DNA of 64,000 nt from Hephaestia sp. MAHUQ-44 (GTDB taxonomy: Bacteria; Pseudomonadota; Alphaproteobacteria; Sphingomonadales; Sphingomonadaceae), in NCBI RefSeq assembly GCF_023806085.1, contig NZ_JAMSLX010000007.1:124001-188000 (forward strand), in the 5' to 3' direction. Position numbers and translations under genes: made by a program. Below the pieces are notes generated by a model, which did no database searches, had not been told where the DNA came from, and saw only the letters and a program-made list of their open reading frames with translations. Each line of letters opens with the position of its first letter. The first letter of the stretch is position 1. Shown piece by piece: positions 9,509 through 18,266 of this stretch.

Positions 9509-10858
9509 CTAGCTCACGTTGAGGATCGACTGGAAGATTTCGCGCGCGACCTGGATCACGCGGCTCGATGCCTGATAGGCCTGTTGGTAGCGCATCAGAT
9601 CGACCGCCTCGGAATCGAGATTGACCCCCGACATCTGGTCACGCGCGGCGATCGCGCCGTTATGGATCGAGGTCTGCGCTGCCGCCACCGTCCGGCGCGA
9701 ACTGAGCGCGGCGCCGTTATCGGCGACGAGCGCGGTGACGGCGCCTTCCGCGCCGCCCGAGCTGCGCAAGGCGTCGAACCCGGCAAGGTTGGTGTTGTCG
9801 CGCGTGCCACCGCCGGGCGTGGCCGCGGCGATCCCGCGCGGGTCGGTCAGCGTCATCGCGATACTCGCGGCGTCGGTGCCGATCGTGAACATCGGTGCGC
9901 CGGCATTGCCGTCGAGCGTCTCGCCCGCCGCCTGCACGGCGTTGACGCCGTTGACGAATTCGGTGACGACGCGATTGATCGCATCGGTCGCCGTGGCGAG
10001 CCGCTGCGCCGAATCGGCGATGCCGGCAAGCGCGCCCCCCGCGGGCGATACCGACTGGCTGACGCCATTGCGCCGCATCGAAAAAGAGACCGCGCCGTCG
10101 GTGTTGCGGCTGTAAAGCACCGTGCCCGGTTCCAGCCCGGGCGCGACGAACACCGGGCCGTTGGCATTGCCCAGCTTGACCGTCGCGCGACCGGCGACAT
10201 CCATCGTCACGCTGATGTCGCTGAGCGCGCTCATCTGTTCGAGAATCTGGTCGCGCTGGTCGAGCAATTGCGCGCTGCCCGTCGAGCCGGGGGTGGCACG
10301 GCTCAACCCGTCGTTGACCCGCGCGAGCCCGGCGGCGAGATCGTTGAGCGTCGTCACCGCATTGCCCGCGGTGGCATCGAGATCGCGGCCGAGCTGCGCA
10401 AGCTGCGACGCGGTACCCTTGAAGGCATCGACCAGCCCCGAGGCCGAATCGAGCATCGCGAGCCGCGGCGCGCTCGCGCTCGGATCGGCGGCGATCGCCT
10501 TGGTGGCGTTGAAAAAGCCGGTGAGCGCGCTCGACAGCCCGTTGCGCGTCAGCGCCTGCTCGATCTGGTCGAGCCAGGTGACCGCGGTCTCGCTGCGTGC
10601 CAGGTCGGCGCCCGCGGTGCGCACCGCACTCTGGCGCAGTTCGTCGCTTTCGCGCGCAATCCCGCTGACGACCACGCCCGAGGCGACCAGCGGCGCATTG
10701 CCGTTGATCCCGTGCGAGGCGGCCGCGACCTCGTTCATGTTGGTGGTGCGGCGGACATAGCCCGCGGTGCCGGCGTTCGCGATATTCTCGGACGTCGTGC
10801 TGATCGCGGTCTGATAGGCGCGGACGCCCGAAGCGCCGATGCCGAGAAGGTCGGTCAT
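9509..10858 (-). CDS. flgK: Hook-filament junction protein FlgK
   Basis: First junction protein (HAP1) exported onto the finished hook. The 449-residue protein begins with the rod/hook signature LLGIGASGVRAYQTAI followed by SENIANAGTAGYVRR, and ends with the paired helical motif VDLMRYQQAYQASSRVIQVAREIF, as expected. It is at the short end for the family, with a reduced middle domain. The start overlaps the flgJ stop (ATGA). Confidence 0.95.
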   Translation of the reverse strand: MTDLLGIGASGVRAYQTAISTTSENIANAGTAGYVRRTTNMNEVAAASHGINGNAPLVASGVVVSGIARESDELRQSAVRTAGADLARSETAVTWLDQIEQALTRNGLSSALTGFFNATKAIAADPSASAPRLAMLDSASGLVDAFKGTASQLAQLGRDLDATAGNAVTTLNDLAAGLARVNDGLSRATPGSTGSAQLLDQRDQILEQMSALSDISVTMDVAGRATVKLGNANGPVFVAPGLEPGTVLYSRNTDGAVSFSMRRNGVSQSVSPAGGALAGIADSAQRLATATDAINRVVTEFVNGVNAVQAAGETLDGNAGAPMFTIGTDAASIAMTLTDPRGIAAATPGGGTRDNTNLAGFDALRSSGGAEGAVTALVADNGAALSSRRTVAAAQTSIHNGAIAARDQMSGVNLDSEAVDLMRYQQAYQASSRVIQVAREIFQSILNVS

Positions 10859-11211
10859 GCTGCGTCACCCCCCTGGTTCGACGGCGCGGCCGGCGTCCCG
10901 GGTGCAAGGCCGCTGTCGGCACGTGCGAGAAACTCGACCATCGCCTTGCCGATGCCGATCGGGGCGTGGGACGCCATCGTCTCGGCGATTTTCTGGTCCT
11001 GCATCTCGCGGAACGTATCGAGTGCCTTTGAGTCGAACAGATCGTCGGCGAGCTTCGCGGCGCGCATCGATTTGAGCATCATGCCGGTGAAGATCGCTTC
11101 GAACTTGTCGCCCGCGGCGTCGAGATTGTCGCGCGTCGCCAGCCGACGCGTGTCGGTGGAGACGGTGGGCGTGAGCCCGGCGATCTGGGAGGCGACGCTC
11201 TCGACCATCAC
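10855..11211 (-). CDS. flgJ: Rod-binding protein FlgJ, rod domain only
   Basis: Scaffold/cap for rod assembly. At 118 residues it holds only the rod-binding domain (AGDKFEAIFTGMMLKSMRAAKLADD, and the DQKIAETMASHAPIGIGKAM helix), without the C-terminal muramidase found in enterobacterial FlgJ. The missing wall-cutting activity is probably provided by the separate transglycosylase at 20157. It overlaps flgI upstream and flgK downstream. Confidence 0.9.
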   Translation of the reverse strand: MMVESVASQIAGLTPTVSTDTRRLATRDNLDAAGDKFEAIFTGMMLKSMRAAKLADDLFDSKALDTFREMQDQKIAETMASHAPIGIGKAMVEFLARADSGLAPGTPAAPSNQGGDAA

Positions 11212-12302
11212 AACACGATCAGGTCGGCTTTGAGCGCGCCGGCCTCCTTGAGGGCCTCGAGGATCGCGACCAGGTCCGCCGGCGACGCGCCGATCGCGTT
11301 CACCGCCTTGACGATGTCGGCAAGCTGCGGGCCGGGATCGAACAGGAACATCGGGCGCACCTCCTCGTCGACCGCGACGGTGCTGTTCTGCTGGAGCGCG
11401 GTCTGGCCCTTGCTGAACGGCGCGGGCTGGCTGATCTGCTGCTGCTCGTCGATCCGCACCGTGAGCTTGCCGTGGCTGACCGCGGCCGGCCCGACGCGCA
11501 CCGCATTGTTGATGACGACGGTGCCGGTGCGCGCATTGACGATCACGCGCGCGGGCGGATCGGCCGAGATCACGTCGAGATTCTCGATTTCGCTCATCAG
11601 CATCGTACGGATGTCGGCGCCCTGCGGCGCGGCGATCGCGACCGACACGGCGTCAACCGCTTCGGCGCGCCCGTTGCCCAGCCGGCTGTTGATCGCGGCG
11701 GCGACGCGCTGCGCGGTGGTGAAATCGGCGCGCGTCAGGTTGAAGGTGAGGCGCGGCGTGGTGGCAAAACCGGTGTTGACCGCGCGCTCGACGGTCGCGC
11801 CCTCGGGGATGCGGCCGCTCGACGGGATGTTGATGACGATCTTCGAGCCGTCGGCGCCCTGCGCGCCCAGCCCGCCGACCGCGAGATTGCCCTGCGCCAT
11901 CGCGTAGATCTGGCCGTCCGCACCGTAGAGCGGGGTCATGATCAGCGCTCCGCCGCGCAGGCTCTTGGCCTTGCCCATCGACGAGACGGTGATGTCGAGC
12001 CGCTGGCCCGGCTTGGCGAAGGCGGGCAGCTCGGCCGTCACCATCACTACCGCGGCGTTCTTGAGCGCAGGGTTGACCCCCGGCGGCAATTGCAGCCCGA
12101 AGCGCGAGGCGACGGCCTTCATCGACTGGATCGTATATTCGAGATTGTCGTCGCCCGTCCCCGGCAGCCCGACGACCATGCCATAGCCGGTGAGCTGGTT
12201 GGTGCGGATGCCCTGAAACGCGCCCAGATCCTTGATCCGGTCAGCATAAGCGGGCTGGGCGATCAGGAGCGCTGCAAGAAAGGCGAGGAAGATGCGGGCC
12301 AT
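11208..12302 (-). CDS. flgI: Flagellar P-ring protein FlgI
   Basis: Periplasmic P-ring subunit around the rod. The 364-residue precursor has a clear signal peptide (MARIFLAFLAALLIAQPAYA) followed by the strongly conserved DRIKDLGAFQGIRTNQLTGY start, GMVVGLPGTGDD, and the C-terminal ADIVKAVNAIGASPADLVAI motif. It is full length, with flgH 15 bp upstream and flgJ overlapping its stop. Confidence 0.96.
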   Translation of the reverse strand: MARIFLAFLAALLIAQPAYADRIKDLGAFQGIRTNQLTGYGMVVGLPGTGDDNLEYTIQSMKAVASRFGLQLPPGVNPALKNAAVVMVTAELPAFAKPGQRLDITVSSMGKAKSLRGGALIMTPLYGADGQIYAMAQGNLAVGGLGAQGADGSKIVINIPSSGRIPEGATVERAVNTGFATTPRLTFNLTRADFTTAQRVAAAINSRLGNGRAEAVDAVSVAIAAPQGADIRTMLMSEIENLDVISADPPARVIVNARTGTVVINNAVRVGPAAVSHGKLTVRIDEQQQISQPAPFSKGQTALQQNSTVAVDEEVRPMFLFDPGPQLADIVKAVNAIGASPADLVAILEALKEAGALKADLIVL

Positions 12303-12316
12303 TGCCGGGCGCTCCG

Positions 12317-12991
12317 TCAGAAGGGGCTGATGATCTGGAAGAACCGGCTCAGCCAGCCCTGCCGGCTGGCGCGGGCGATGTCGCCCTTGCCGGTGTACGA
12401 AATCCGCGCGTCGGCGACGCGCGTCGAGGCGACGCGGTTGTTCGCATCGATATCGGCGATGCGGACGATGCCCTTGATCTGGACGAACTCGTCGCCGCGA
12501 TTGAGCGTGACGCGCTTCTCGCCCTGGACGAGCATCGTGCCGTTGGGAAAGACCTGCGCCACGGTGACGCTGATCTCGCCCGACAGCGCATTGGCTTGCC
12601 CCGCGCTGCCCTTGCCGTCGAAGCCGCGCTTGCCGCCGAGCGTTGCATCGCTCTCGCTGAACAGCGACAGCGCGCCGGTGGTCGGCGGGACGAGCCCGAA
12701 CTGGCCCTTCGAATCGAGCTGCGATGTCGACGATTTGGTCGCGACGGTGCGCTCGACGAGCACGATCGTCAGCGGATCGCCGACGCGGCGCGCCTTCCAG
12801 CCTTCGTGAAGCGCGGCATAGCCGTAATCGGCCTGGAAGATCGCGCCGTCGGCTGGCGGCGGCGGCGGCGGTGGCGGCAGCGTGAGGCTGTAATCCTCGT
12901 GCGGCTTCTTTTCGGCGTGCGCGGGCGTGGCGCCCGCAGCGACGAAGGCGACGGCAGCGATGCCGAGCGACAGGGCGGAAAGCGTGCGCAT
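12317..12991 (-). CDS. flgH: Flagellar L-ring protein FlgH, no lipobox
   Basis: Outer-membrane L-ring subunit. The 224-residue protein shows the family core: GDPLTIVLVERTVATKSS, GEISVTVAQVFPNGTMLVQG and NRGDEFVQIKGIVRIADI. The N-terminus looks like a signal peptide ending around AHA, but no cysteine follows, so the lipobox usual for FlgH is absent and secretion by signal peptidase I is more likely. A proline run (residues about 39-46) follows. Its start overlaps the flgG stop by 1 bp. Confidence 0.93.
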   Translation of the reverse strand: MRTLSALSLGIAAVAFVAAGATPAHAEKKPHEDYSLTLPPPPPPPPADGAIFQADYGYAALHEGWKARRVGDPLTIVLVERTVATKSSTSQLDSKGQFGLVPPTTGALSLFSESDATLGGKRGFDGKGSAGQANALSGEISVTVAQVFPNGTMLVQGEKRVTLNRGDEFVQIKGIVRIADIDANNRVASTRVADARISYTGKGDIARASRQGWLSRFFQIISPF

Positions 12992-13779
12992 CAGATGTTC
13001 TGATTGACGTATTTGAGCATGTCGTCGGTCGCCGAGATCATCTTCGAATTGACCTCATAGGCGCGCTGCGTCTCGATCATGTCGACCAACTCCTCGACGA
13101 CGTTGACGTTCGAGCCCTCGAGCATCCCCTGGCGGATGTTGCCGCGGCCCTCTTCGCCGGCGATGCCGATGCTGACCGGGCCCGAGGCCGCGGTCTCGAC
13201 CAGATAATTGTCGCCGATCTCCTGCAGCCCGCCCGTATTGGGGAAGCTCGCGATCTGGATCTGGCCGATCTGGCTCGGTTCGGTCTGGCCGGGGATCGTC
13301 GCCGAGACGGTGCCGTCGGTGCCGATCGTGATCGAGGTCGTGCCCTCGGGCACGGTGATGCCGGGCATCACCTGATAGCCTTCGCTCGTGATCAGCAGCC
13401 CCTCGGGCGAGCGCGAGAAATTGCCCGAGCGCGTGTAGCCGAGCTGGCCGCCGGGCAATTGCACCTGGAAATAGCCGTCGCCGTCGAGCGCGAGGTCGAG
13501 CGCGTTGCCCGTGGTCTGCATGTCGCCCTGCGTGTCGATCCGGGCGGTGCCCTGGATCTTGACGCCGGTGCCGAGGTTGAGGCCGGTCGCGTATTTGCTC
13601 TCGGACGTGCTCGCCGAACCCGGCGCGGTGATCGTCTGATAGGCCAGCGTCGCAAACGCGGCACGGCCCTTCTTGAACCCGGTCGTGTTGACGTTGGCGA
13701 GGTTGTTCGAGATCACCCGCATGCGCGTGTCCTGGGCGTCGAGCCCGGTCCGCGCGATGTGCATGGCTGCGCTGCTCAT
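12991..13779 (-). CDS. flgG: Distal rod protein FlgG
   Basis: Forms the distal rod. The 262-residue protein has the ARTGLDAQDTRMRVISNNLANVN N-terminal rod motif with NTTGFKKGRAAF, and the C-terminal VNVVEELVDMIETQRAYEVNSK motif, which is diagnostic for FlgG. Standard length. It lies directly after flgF and before flgH in the same leftward operon. Confidence 0.96.
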   Translation of the reverse strand: MSSAAMHIARTGLDAQDTRMRVISNNLANVNTTGFKKGRAAFATLAYQTITAPGSASTSESKYATGLNLGTGVKIQGTARIDTQGDMQTTGNALDLALDGDGYFQVQLPGGQLGYTRSGNFSRSPEGLLITSEGYQVMPGITVPEGTTSITIGTDGTVSATIPGQTEPSQIGQIQIASFPNTGGLQEIGDNYLVETAASGPVSIGIAGEEGRGNIRQGMLEGSNVNVVEELVDMIETQRAYEVNSKMISATDDMLKYVNQNI

Positions 13780-13790
13780 ATCCTAAATCC

Positions 13791-14537
13791 TCAGCTGGGC
13801 ATGCGCATCACCGATGCGCCGCTCTCGTCCATGTTCTTGGCCTCTTTCAGAAGGTTGGCCTGTACTTCGTAGCTGCGCTGGTTCTGGATCATGTCGACCA
13901 GTGCCTGCGTCATGTCGACGTTCGATCCCTCGAGCGCGCCGATCTCGATCTTGGCGTCCATGTCCTCGGGCAGCGTACCGCCGCCGTTGACGTGGAGCAG
14001 GTTGTCGAGCCCCTTGAGCGTGTCCGAACCTTGGGGGCTGACCAGCTTGAGCTTGTCGATCACCTGCATCTCGGTGCCGCGTTCGGCGCCCAAAGGCAGG
14101 ATCGAGACCGTGCCGTCGGCGGCGATCTGCACCTTGTCGGCGGGCGGCACGGTGATGGGTCCCCCCGAACCCATCACCGGGAAACCGTCACCGGTTTCCA
14201 AGACGCCCGACGCCGCGATCGCGAGATCGCCACGCCGCGTATAGGCTTCGCTGCCGTCGGTTGCCTGCACCGCCAGCCAGGCATCGCCGTTCATCGCGAC
14301 GTCGAGCGGGCGGCCGGTTTGCTGGACGCTGCCGGGGTTGCGATCGGCGTCGATCACCTCCTCGGAGGTGGGGCGGCGCGTTTCGAGCCCCTGGCCGATC
14401 AGGGTAAGCTGGTCGAACCGGACGCGATCGGCCTTGAACCCGGTGGTCGAAGCGTTCGCCATATTGTTCGCGATCGCCGCCTGCGCCGCCATGTGCGCGC
14501 GCAGGCCCGATGCCGCGGTATAGACCAGCTTGTCCAT
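13791..14537 (-). CDS. flgF: Proximal rod protein FlgF
   Basis: Rod subunit. The 248-residue protein starts MDKLVYTAASGLRAHMAAQA with NNMANASTTGFKADRVRF and ends with a VDMIQNQRSYEVQANLL helix, matching FlgF rather than FlgG by its shorter and less conserved N-terminal motif. It sits between flgE and flgG, the usual position. Confidence 0.93.
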   Translation of the reverse strand: MDKLVYTAASGLRAHMAAQAAIANNMANASTTGFKADRVRFDQLTLIGQGLETRRPTSEEVIDADRNPGSVQQTGRPLDVAMNGDAWLAVQATDGSEAYTRRGDLAIAASGVLETGDGFPVMGSGGPITVPPADKVQIAADGTVSILPLGAERGTEMQVIDKLKLVSPQGSDTLKGLDNLLHVNGGGTLPEDMDAKIEIGALEGSNVDMTQALVDMIQNQRSYEVQANLLKEAKNMDESGASVMRMPS

Positions 14538-14565
14538 CTATCGTCCCCGGTTCCCCCTGCGTCGA

Positions 14566-15846
14566 TCAGCGGATGTTGAAGATCGTTTCGGAAATCTTGC
14601 TCGACGTATCGAGCGCCTTGGCGTTGGCCTGGAAGTTGCGCTGCGCCGCGATCAGGCTGACGAGTTCCTCGGTGATATCGACGTTCGAGCTTTCGACCGC
14701 GCCCGACATCAGCGCGCCGAGCCCGTCGGCATTGGCCTGCCCAAAGGTCGGTTCGCCCGAAATCCCGGTCGATGCCCAGGTCGAGTTACCGAGTTGGCGC
14801 AACCCCGAGGGATTCGAGAAATTGACCAGAGCGATCTTGCCGAGCACCTGGTTGTCGCCGTTCGAGAAGCTCGCCTTGACGAAGCCGTTCTCGTCGATCG
14901 TCACGCCCTGCAATTCGCCGACGGGCACGCCGTCCTGCGTCTGGGTCAGCACCTCGCCCGCAGCGGTGCGCTGGGTGGTGCCCGCGAAATCGATCGTGAT
15001 CTGCTGGTTCGACGCGGTGTTCGACGGCGTGAACACGCCGAACTGGGTCGGGGTGGACGGCGCGGTGAGCGTGCCGGTGGCGTCGAAGGTAAGCTGGATG
15101 AAATCGCCCGTTCCCGACTGCATCTTCTGGTCGCCGACGAAGGTATGGGCTTCCCACGTGCTCGACAGATCGGGCGCCGCCGGCGGCACCGTTGCGATCG
15201 GCGCTGAGACACGCTTGTAATAGGTCGTCATCGTCATCGGCGAGCCGTTCGAATCGTACACGGTCGTCGTGACGGCCTTGTTGTAGCTCGACGCATCGAA
15301 GCGATCGAAGGTCGCCTTGGCGGGAACCTCGGTGGTGGCGCCGAGATTGACTGCGAGTGCGACGTTCTGTGTCGCGCTGGGCGTGCCGCTGGTGGCGGGC
15401 AGGCGCAGGCTGGTGAGCGCGCTCGCGCTGGTCGCGAAGACATTGCCCGATCCGTCGACCGGATAGATCTGCACATGGTTGCCCTGCCCGTCGACGACGT
15501 AGCGGTCGGCGTTGACGAGGAAGCTGCCGTTGCGCGTGTAATTGATCTGCGTGCCGCCCGCGGCCGGCTTGACGGCAAAGAAGCCGTCCCCGGTGATCGC
15601 GAGGTCGAGCGAGGATTCGGACTGGACAAGATTGCCCTGGCTGAACTGCTGGCGGATCGACTTCACGACCGTGCCCGAACCGATCATCTTGGTCGGGTTG
15701 ACCGACACGCTCGACGCGATGACATCGGCGAATTCGGTGTCCGAGCGCTTGAAGCCGTTGGTCGAGACGTTCGCGAGGTTGTGCGAGATCGTCGACATTT
15801 CGGTTTGCGAGGCCTTGAGGCCGCTGAGTGAGGTGTAGAAGGACAT
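14566..15846 (-). CDS. flgE: Flagellar hook protein FlgE
   Basis: Polymerises into the hook. The 426-residue protein has the N-terminal motif SFYTSLSGLKASQTEMSTIS with NLANVSTNGFKRS, a central hook domain with TTVYDSNGSPMTMTTYYKR, and the C-terminal VDITEELVSLIAAQRNFQAN helix. The length is typical for a proteobacterial hook. It is 24 bp downstream of flgD. Confidence 0.95.
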   Translation of the reverse strand: MSFYTSLSGLKASQTEMSTISHNLANVSTNGFKRSDTEFADVIASSVSVNPTKMIGSGTVVKSIRQQFSQGNLVQSESSLDLAITGDGFFAVKPAAGGTQINYTRNGSFLVNADRYVVDGQGNHVQIYPVDGSGNVFATSASALTSLRLPATSGTPSATQNVALAVNLGATTEVPAKATFDRFDASSYNKAVTTTVYDSNGSPMTMTTYYKRVSAPIATVPPAAPDLSSTWEAHTFVGDQKMQSGTGDFIQLTFDATGTLTAPSTPTQFGVFTPSNTASNQQITIDFAGTTQRTAAGEVLTQTQDGVPVGELQGVTIDENGFVKASFSNGDNQVLGKIALVNFSNPSGLRQLGNSTWASTGISGEPTFGQANADGLGALMSGAVESSNVDITEELVSLIAAQRNFQANAKALDTSSKISETIFNIR

Positions 15847-15870
15847 GCGTGGTGCTCCTTGACGAAGGGA

Positions 15871-16560
15871 TCAGCCGACCTGGCGGATATCGGAAACGGG
15901 AACCGAGCCGAGGCCCGGCAGTGTGAGGAGGGGCTGGCCGGTGGCGGGCAGCGACACCGCCGCGACCGGCGCCCAGACGAGCGGTTGGCTGGCGATTTCG
16001 GCGCTGCCGTTGATCGCCATCGCGGTCACGAGGAACGGCCCGTCGCCGGCGGCTTCACCGGTTTCGGTGGTGCCGTCCCAGTCGAAGGCGACGGTGCCCT
16101 TGTGCTGTGCGCCGAGCGAGACGCTCCTGAGCACCTCGCCATCGGCATTGGCGATCGTCACCACCACGTCGGTGGCGTCGTCGCCAAGCTCGACCGCGCC
16201 GGCGATGCCGCCATCGGTGCGCCCGTAAGCGACATGGCCCGGCGTCAGCACGGTGCGGCCGACATAGGAGAGCGCGTCGCTGGTCGAGCTGCCGGCAAGC
16301 TTGTCCGAGATCGCCTTGAGCGTCGTGTTCATCTCGGCGATGCCCGCGACGCTTGAGAATTGCGCCATCTGGGCGACCATCTGCGTGTTGTCGACGGGGC
16401 TGAACGGATCCTGGTTCTTGAGCTGCGCGGTCATCAGCTGGAGGAAGTCGGACTGGTCGAGCGTCTGCTGCTGCTGGCGCGTCTGCACCGCAGCCGCATT
16501 GCCCGAATTGGTCCGGCCGATGCCGAGGCTGGCGAGCGTCGAATCGAAAGCGGTGGTCAT
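15871..16560 (-). CDS. flgD: Hook capping protein FlgD
   Basis: Scaffold that caps the growing hook. The 229-residue protein carries the family signature DFLQLMTAQLKNQDPFSPVD, followed by QMVAQMAQFSSVAGIAEMN, then a C-terminal Ig/tudor-like region with VVVTIANADGEVLRSVSLG. It lies immediately downstream of flgC (2-bp gap) and ahead of flgE. Confidence 0.95.
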   Translation of the reverse strand: MTTAFDSTLASLGIGRTNSGNAAAVQTRQQQQTLDQSDFLQLMTAQLKNQDPFSPVDNTQMVAQMAQFSSVAGIAEMNTTLKAISDKLAGSSTSDALSYVGRTVLTPGHVAYGRTDGGIAGAVELGDDATDVVVTIANADGEVLRSVSLGAQHKGTVAFDWDGTTETGEAAGDGPFLVTAMAINGSAEIASQPLVWAPVAAVSLPATGQPLLTLPGLGSVPVSDIRQVG

Positions 16561-16562
16561 GA

Positions 16563-16973
16563 TCAGCGTCCGAGCTTGAGGGTGTCGAGGATCAGCGACT
16601 TGGCGGTCTGCATGACCTCGACATTGTTCTGGTAGCTGCGCGCGGTCTCCATCATGTCGACCAGCTCGCGCGTCTCATCGACCGCGCTTTCCCAGATGTT
16701 GCCGTCGGCATCCGCCATCGGGTTGGTGGGGTCGTAGCGCCTGGTGGGCGCCTCGCCCGCGCTGACGATCCGCTCGACATTCACCGTCGCAAGGCCGGTG
16801 GCATTGTCATATTGGGTACGGAAGACGGGCTTGATCGTCTTGTACGCGGCGTCGGCGCTCGATGCGATGCCGCCGGCATTGGCGAGGTTCGACGCGGTCG
16901 TGTTCATCCGCACGAGCTGCGCGGACATCGCGCGGCCGGCGACCTGGAAGATGGTGAGCGGAGAATCGGCCAT
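16563..16973 (-). CDS. flgC: Proximal rod protein FlgC
   Basis: Rod subunit. The 136-residue protein has the rod N-terminus (RAMSAQLVRMNTTASNLANAG), the IVSAGEAPTRRYDPTNPMADADG stretch typical of FlgC, and the C-terminal ETRELVDMMETARSYQNNVE motif. Standard length for FlgC, second gene of the operon, 3 bp after flgB. Confidence 0.95.
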   Translation of the reverse strand: MADSPLTIFQVAGRAMSAQLVRMNTTASNLANAGGIASSADAAYKTIKPVFRTQYDNATGLATVNVERIVSAGEAPTRRYDPTNPMADADGNIWESAVDETRELVDMMETARSYQNNVEVMQTAKSLILDTLKLGR

Positions 16974-16976
16974 GGC

Positions 16977-17324
16977 TTATTCTCCCCTGAGCGCGCGCGA
17001 GATCGTGGAGAGCCGCCCGTTCAGGAACGACAGCGTCGTCTGATACTGGACGGCATTCTCCGCGAACGCGGTCTGCTCGGTCGACAGGTCGACGGTGTTG
17101 CCGTCGAGCGATGGCTCCAGCGGCACGCGATATTTGAGCGCGCCATCAAACGCTGCCGGGCTGCCGGTCTGCTCGACGGCGGCGAGCGCGGTCTGGAAAT
17201 CCACGTCGCGCGCCTTGAAGCCGGGCGTCGAGACGTTGGCGATGTTCGAGGCGAGCAGCCCCATGCGCTTCGAACGCACTTCGAGCGCTGCTGCGTGAAC
17301 GCCGAAAAGAGTGTCGTTTGCCAT
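16977..17324 (-). CDS. flgB: Proximal rod protein FlgB
   Basis: First rod subunit and first gene of the leftward flg operon. From the ATG at 17324 it encodes 115 residues: ALEVRSKRMGLLASNIANVS, STPGFKARDVDF, and a C-terminal AENAVQYQTTLSFLNGRLST helix. The frame stays open far upstream, but that extension has no flagellar similarity and would cross the sigma-54 promoter at 17361-17379. A GGGGA sequence precedes the chosen start. Confidence 0.94.
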   Translation of the reverse strand: MANDTLFGVHAAALEVRSKRMGLLASNIANVSTPGFKARDVDFQTALAAVEQTGSPAAFDGALKYRVPLEPSLDGNTVDLSTEQTAFAENAVQYQTTLSFLNGRLSTISRALRGE

Positions 17325-17360
17325 GGGTGTCCCCGTTGCGCGAATATGTCCGCCCCCTTT

Positions 17361-17379
17361 CCAGCAAGGTGCGTGCCAA
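17361..17379 (-). promoter_or_regulatory. Sigma-54 promoter of the flgB operon
   Basis: On the minus strand TTGGCACGCACCTTGCT matches the sigma-54 consensus TGGCACG-N4-TTGCW at every defined position, with GG and GC separated by 10 bp. The predicted start of transcription is near 17352, 28 bp before the flgB ATG. Confidence 0.88.
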
Positions 17380-17429
17380 TTGCGCGAAGGCGGCTCGGGG
17401 GCGGTGCTTTGCGGGTTTGCGGCACGGTG

Positions 17430-17479
17430 GGCGGCAAGATGGCACGGTGGGCGGCAAGATGTTGCCGGTCGGCGGCAAG
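17430..17479. promoter_or_regulatory. Three phased GGCGGCAAG repeats, probable activator sites
   Basis: GGCGGCAAG occurs at 17430-17438, 17450-17458 and 17471-17479, spaced 20 and 21 bp (about two helical turns). The first two are parts of an exact 20-bp tandem duplication (17421-17460). They lie between the divergent sigma-54 promoters of flgB and the second motA, at the distance expected for enhancer-binding activator sites. The likely binder is the sigma-54 activator at 25640; this is inference. Confidence 0.6.
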
Positions 17480-17540
17480 CCCGCGCCGCGCCGTTGCCGA
17501 TTCCACGGGTGCGATGCGCGGCATCGCGCGGCTGCCCGGT

Positions 17541-17557
17541 TTGGCGCGAGGCTTGCA
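17541..17557 (+). promoter_or_regulatory. Sigma-54 promoter of the second motA-motB/flgA group
   Basis: TTGGCGCGAGGCTTGCA has correct GG-N10-GC spacing with one change from TGGCACG-N4-TTGCA. Predicted transcription start is about 17568, just before an AAGGAG ribosome binding site at 17575-17580. Confidence 0.78.
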
Positions 17558-17585
17558 ACGCTCCCGCGCAATGCAAGGAGCAACG

Positions 17586-18266
17586 ATGAGCACCACCCTC
17601 ACCTTCACCCCGATGCTGGGCGCCTATCTCGATCCGAGCGCGATCGCGATCGTCGTCGGCGGCACCGCGCTCGGCACGATCCTGAGGACGCCGCGTCGCG
17701 ATCTGGTGCGGGCGCTGTCGGCGTTGCGCATCCTGTTCCGCCGCCGCTTCGACGCCACCGGGCTGCTCGCGCAGATCGCCTCGCTGGGGCGGATCGCGCA
17801 GCGCCACGGCGTGATCGCGCTCGATCGCTCGGTGATCCGCGATCCCGATGTCGCGGTCGCGGTCGCCGCGATCGTCGATGGCGCCGGGCCCGACGAGATC
17901 GCCGCACTCCTCACCGAGCAGCGCACGACCCGCGACGAACGCCACGCCACCGCCGCCGATGTGTGGGCCGCCGCCGCCGAGCTCGCGCCCGCGATGGGGA
18001 TGATCGGCACGCTGATCGGGCTGGTCGGCATGTTCACCGCGATGGACGATCCGCAATCGATCGGCGGCGCGATGGCGATCGCGCTGCTCACCACGCTCTA
18101 TGGCGCGGTCCTTGCCAGCCTGGTCGCGATGCCGGTTGCCGCGCGGTTGCGCCGCGCCGCGTGCATCGAGGCGAACGAACGCAGCCGGATCGACGCGCCG
18201 CTGATCAGCCTCGCCGAGCGCGAACGCCCGCGGCTGCGCGCCGTGCCCAGCGAGGCCGCGGCATGA
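17586..18266 (+). CDS. Second MotA/ExbB-like stator protein
   Basis: A 226-residue MotA-family membrane protein, clearly different from the MotA at 7354. It has an N-terminal helix region with DPSAIAIVVGGTALGTILRT, a cytoplasmic region with FRRRFDATGLLAQIASLGRIA, and a C-terminal pair of helices with ELAPAMGMIGTLIGLVGMF and IALLTTLYGAVLASLVAMP, the MotA/TolQ/ExbB signature. It has a strong AAGGAG site and a sigma-54 promoter. Followed with a 4-bp overlap by a MotB-like gene. It could be an alternative stator or a flagellar accessory channel; the sequence does not decide. Confidence 0.85.
   Translation: MSTTLTFTPMLGAYLDPSAIAIVVGGTALGTILRTPRRDLVRALSALRILFRRRFDATGLLAQIASLGRIAQRHGVIALDRSVIRDPDVAVAVAAIVDGAGPDEIAALLTEQRTTRDERHATAADVWAAAAELAPAMGMIGTLIGLVGMFTAMDDPQSIGGAMAIALLTTLYGAVLASLVAMPVAARLRRAACIEANERSRIDAPLISLAERERPRLRAVPSEAAA

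Noticed and set aside
17421..17479. Possible CRISPR array
   Set aside because: Only three short units with 11-12-bp gaps, no 28-36-bp repeats with unique spacers and no cas genes; better explained as activator binding sites.
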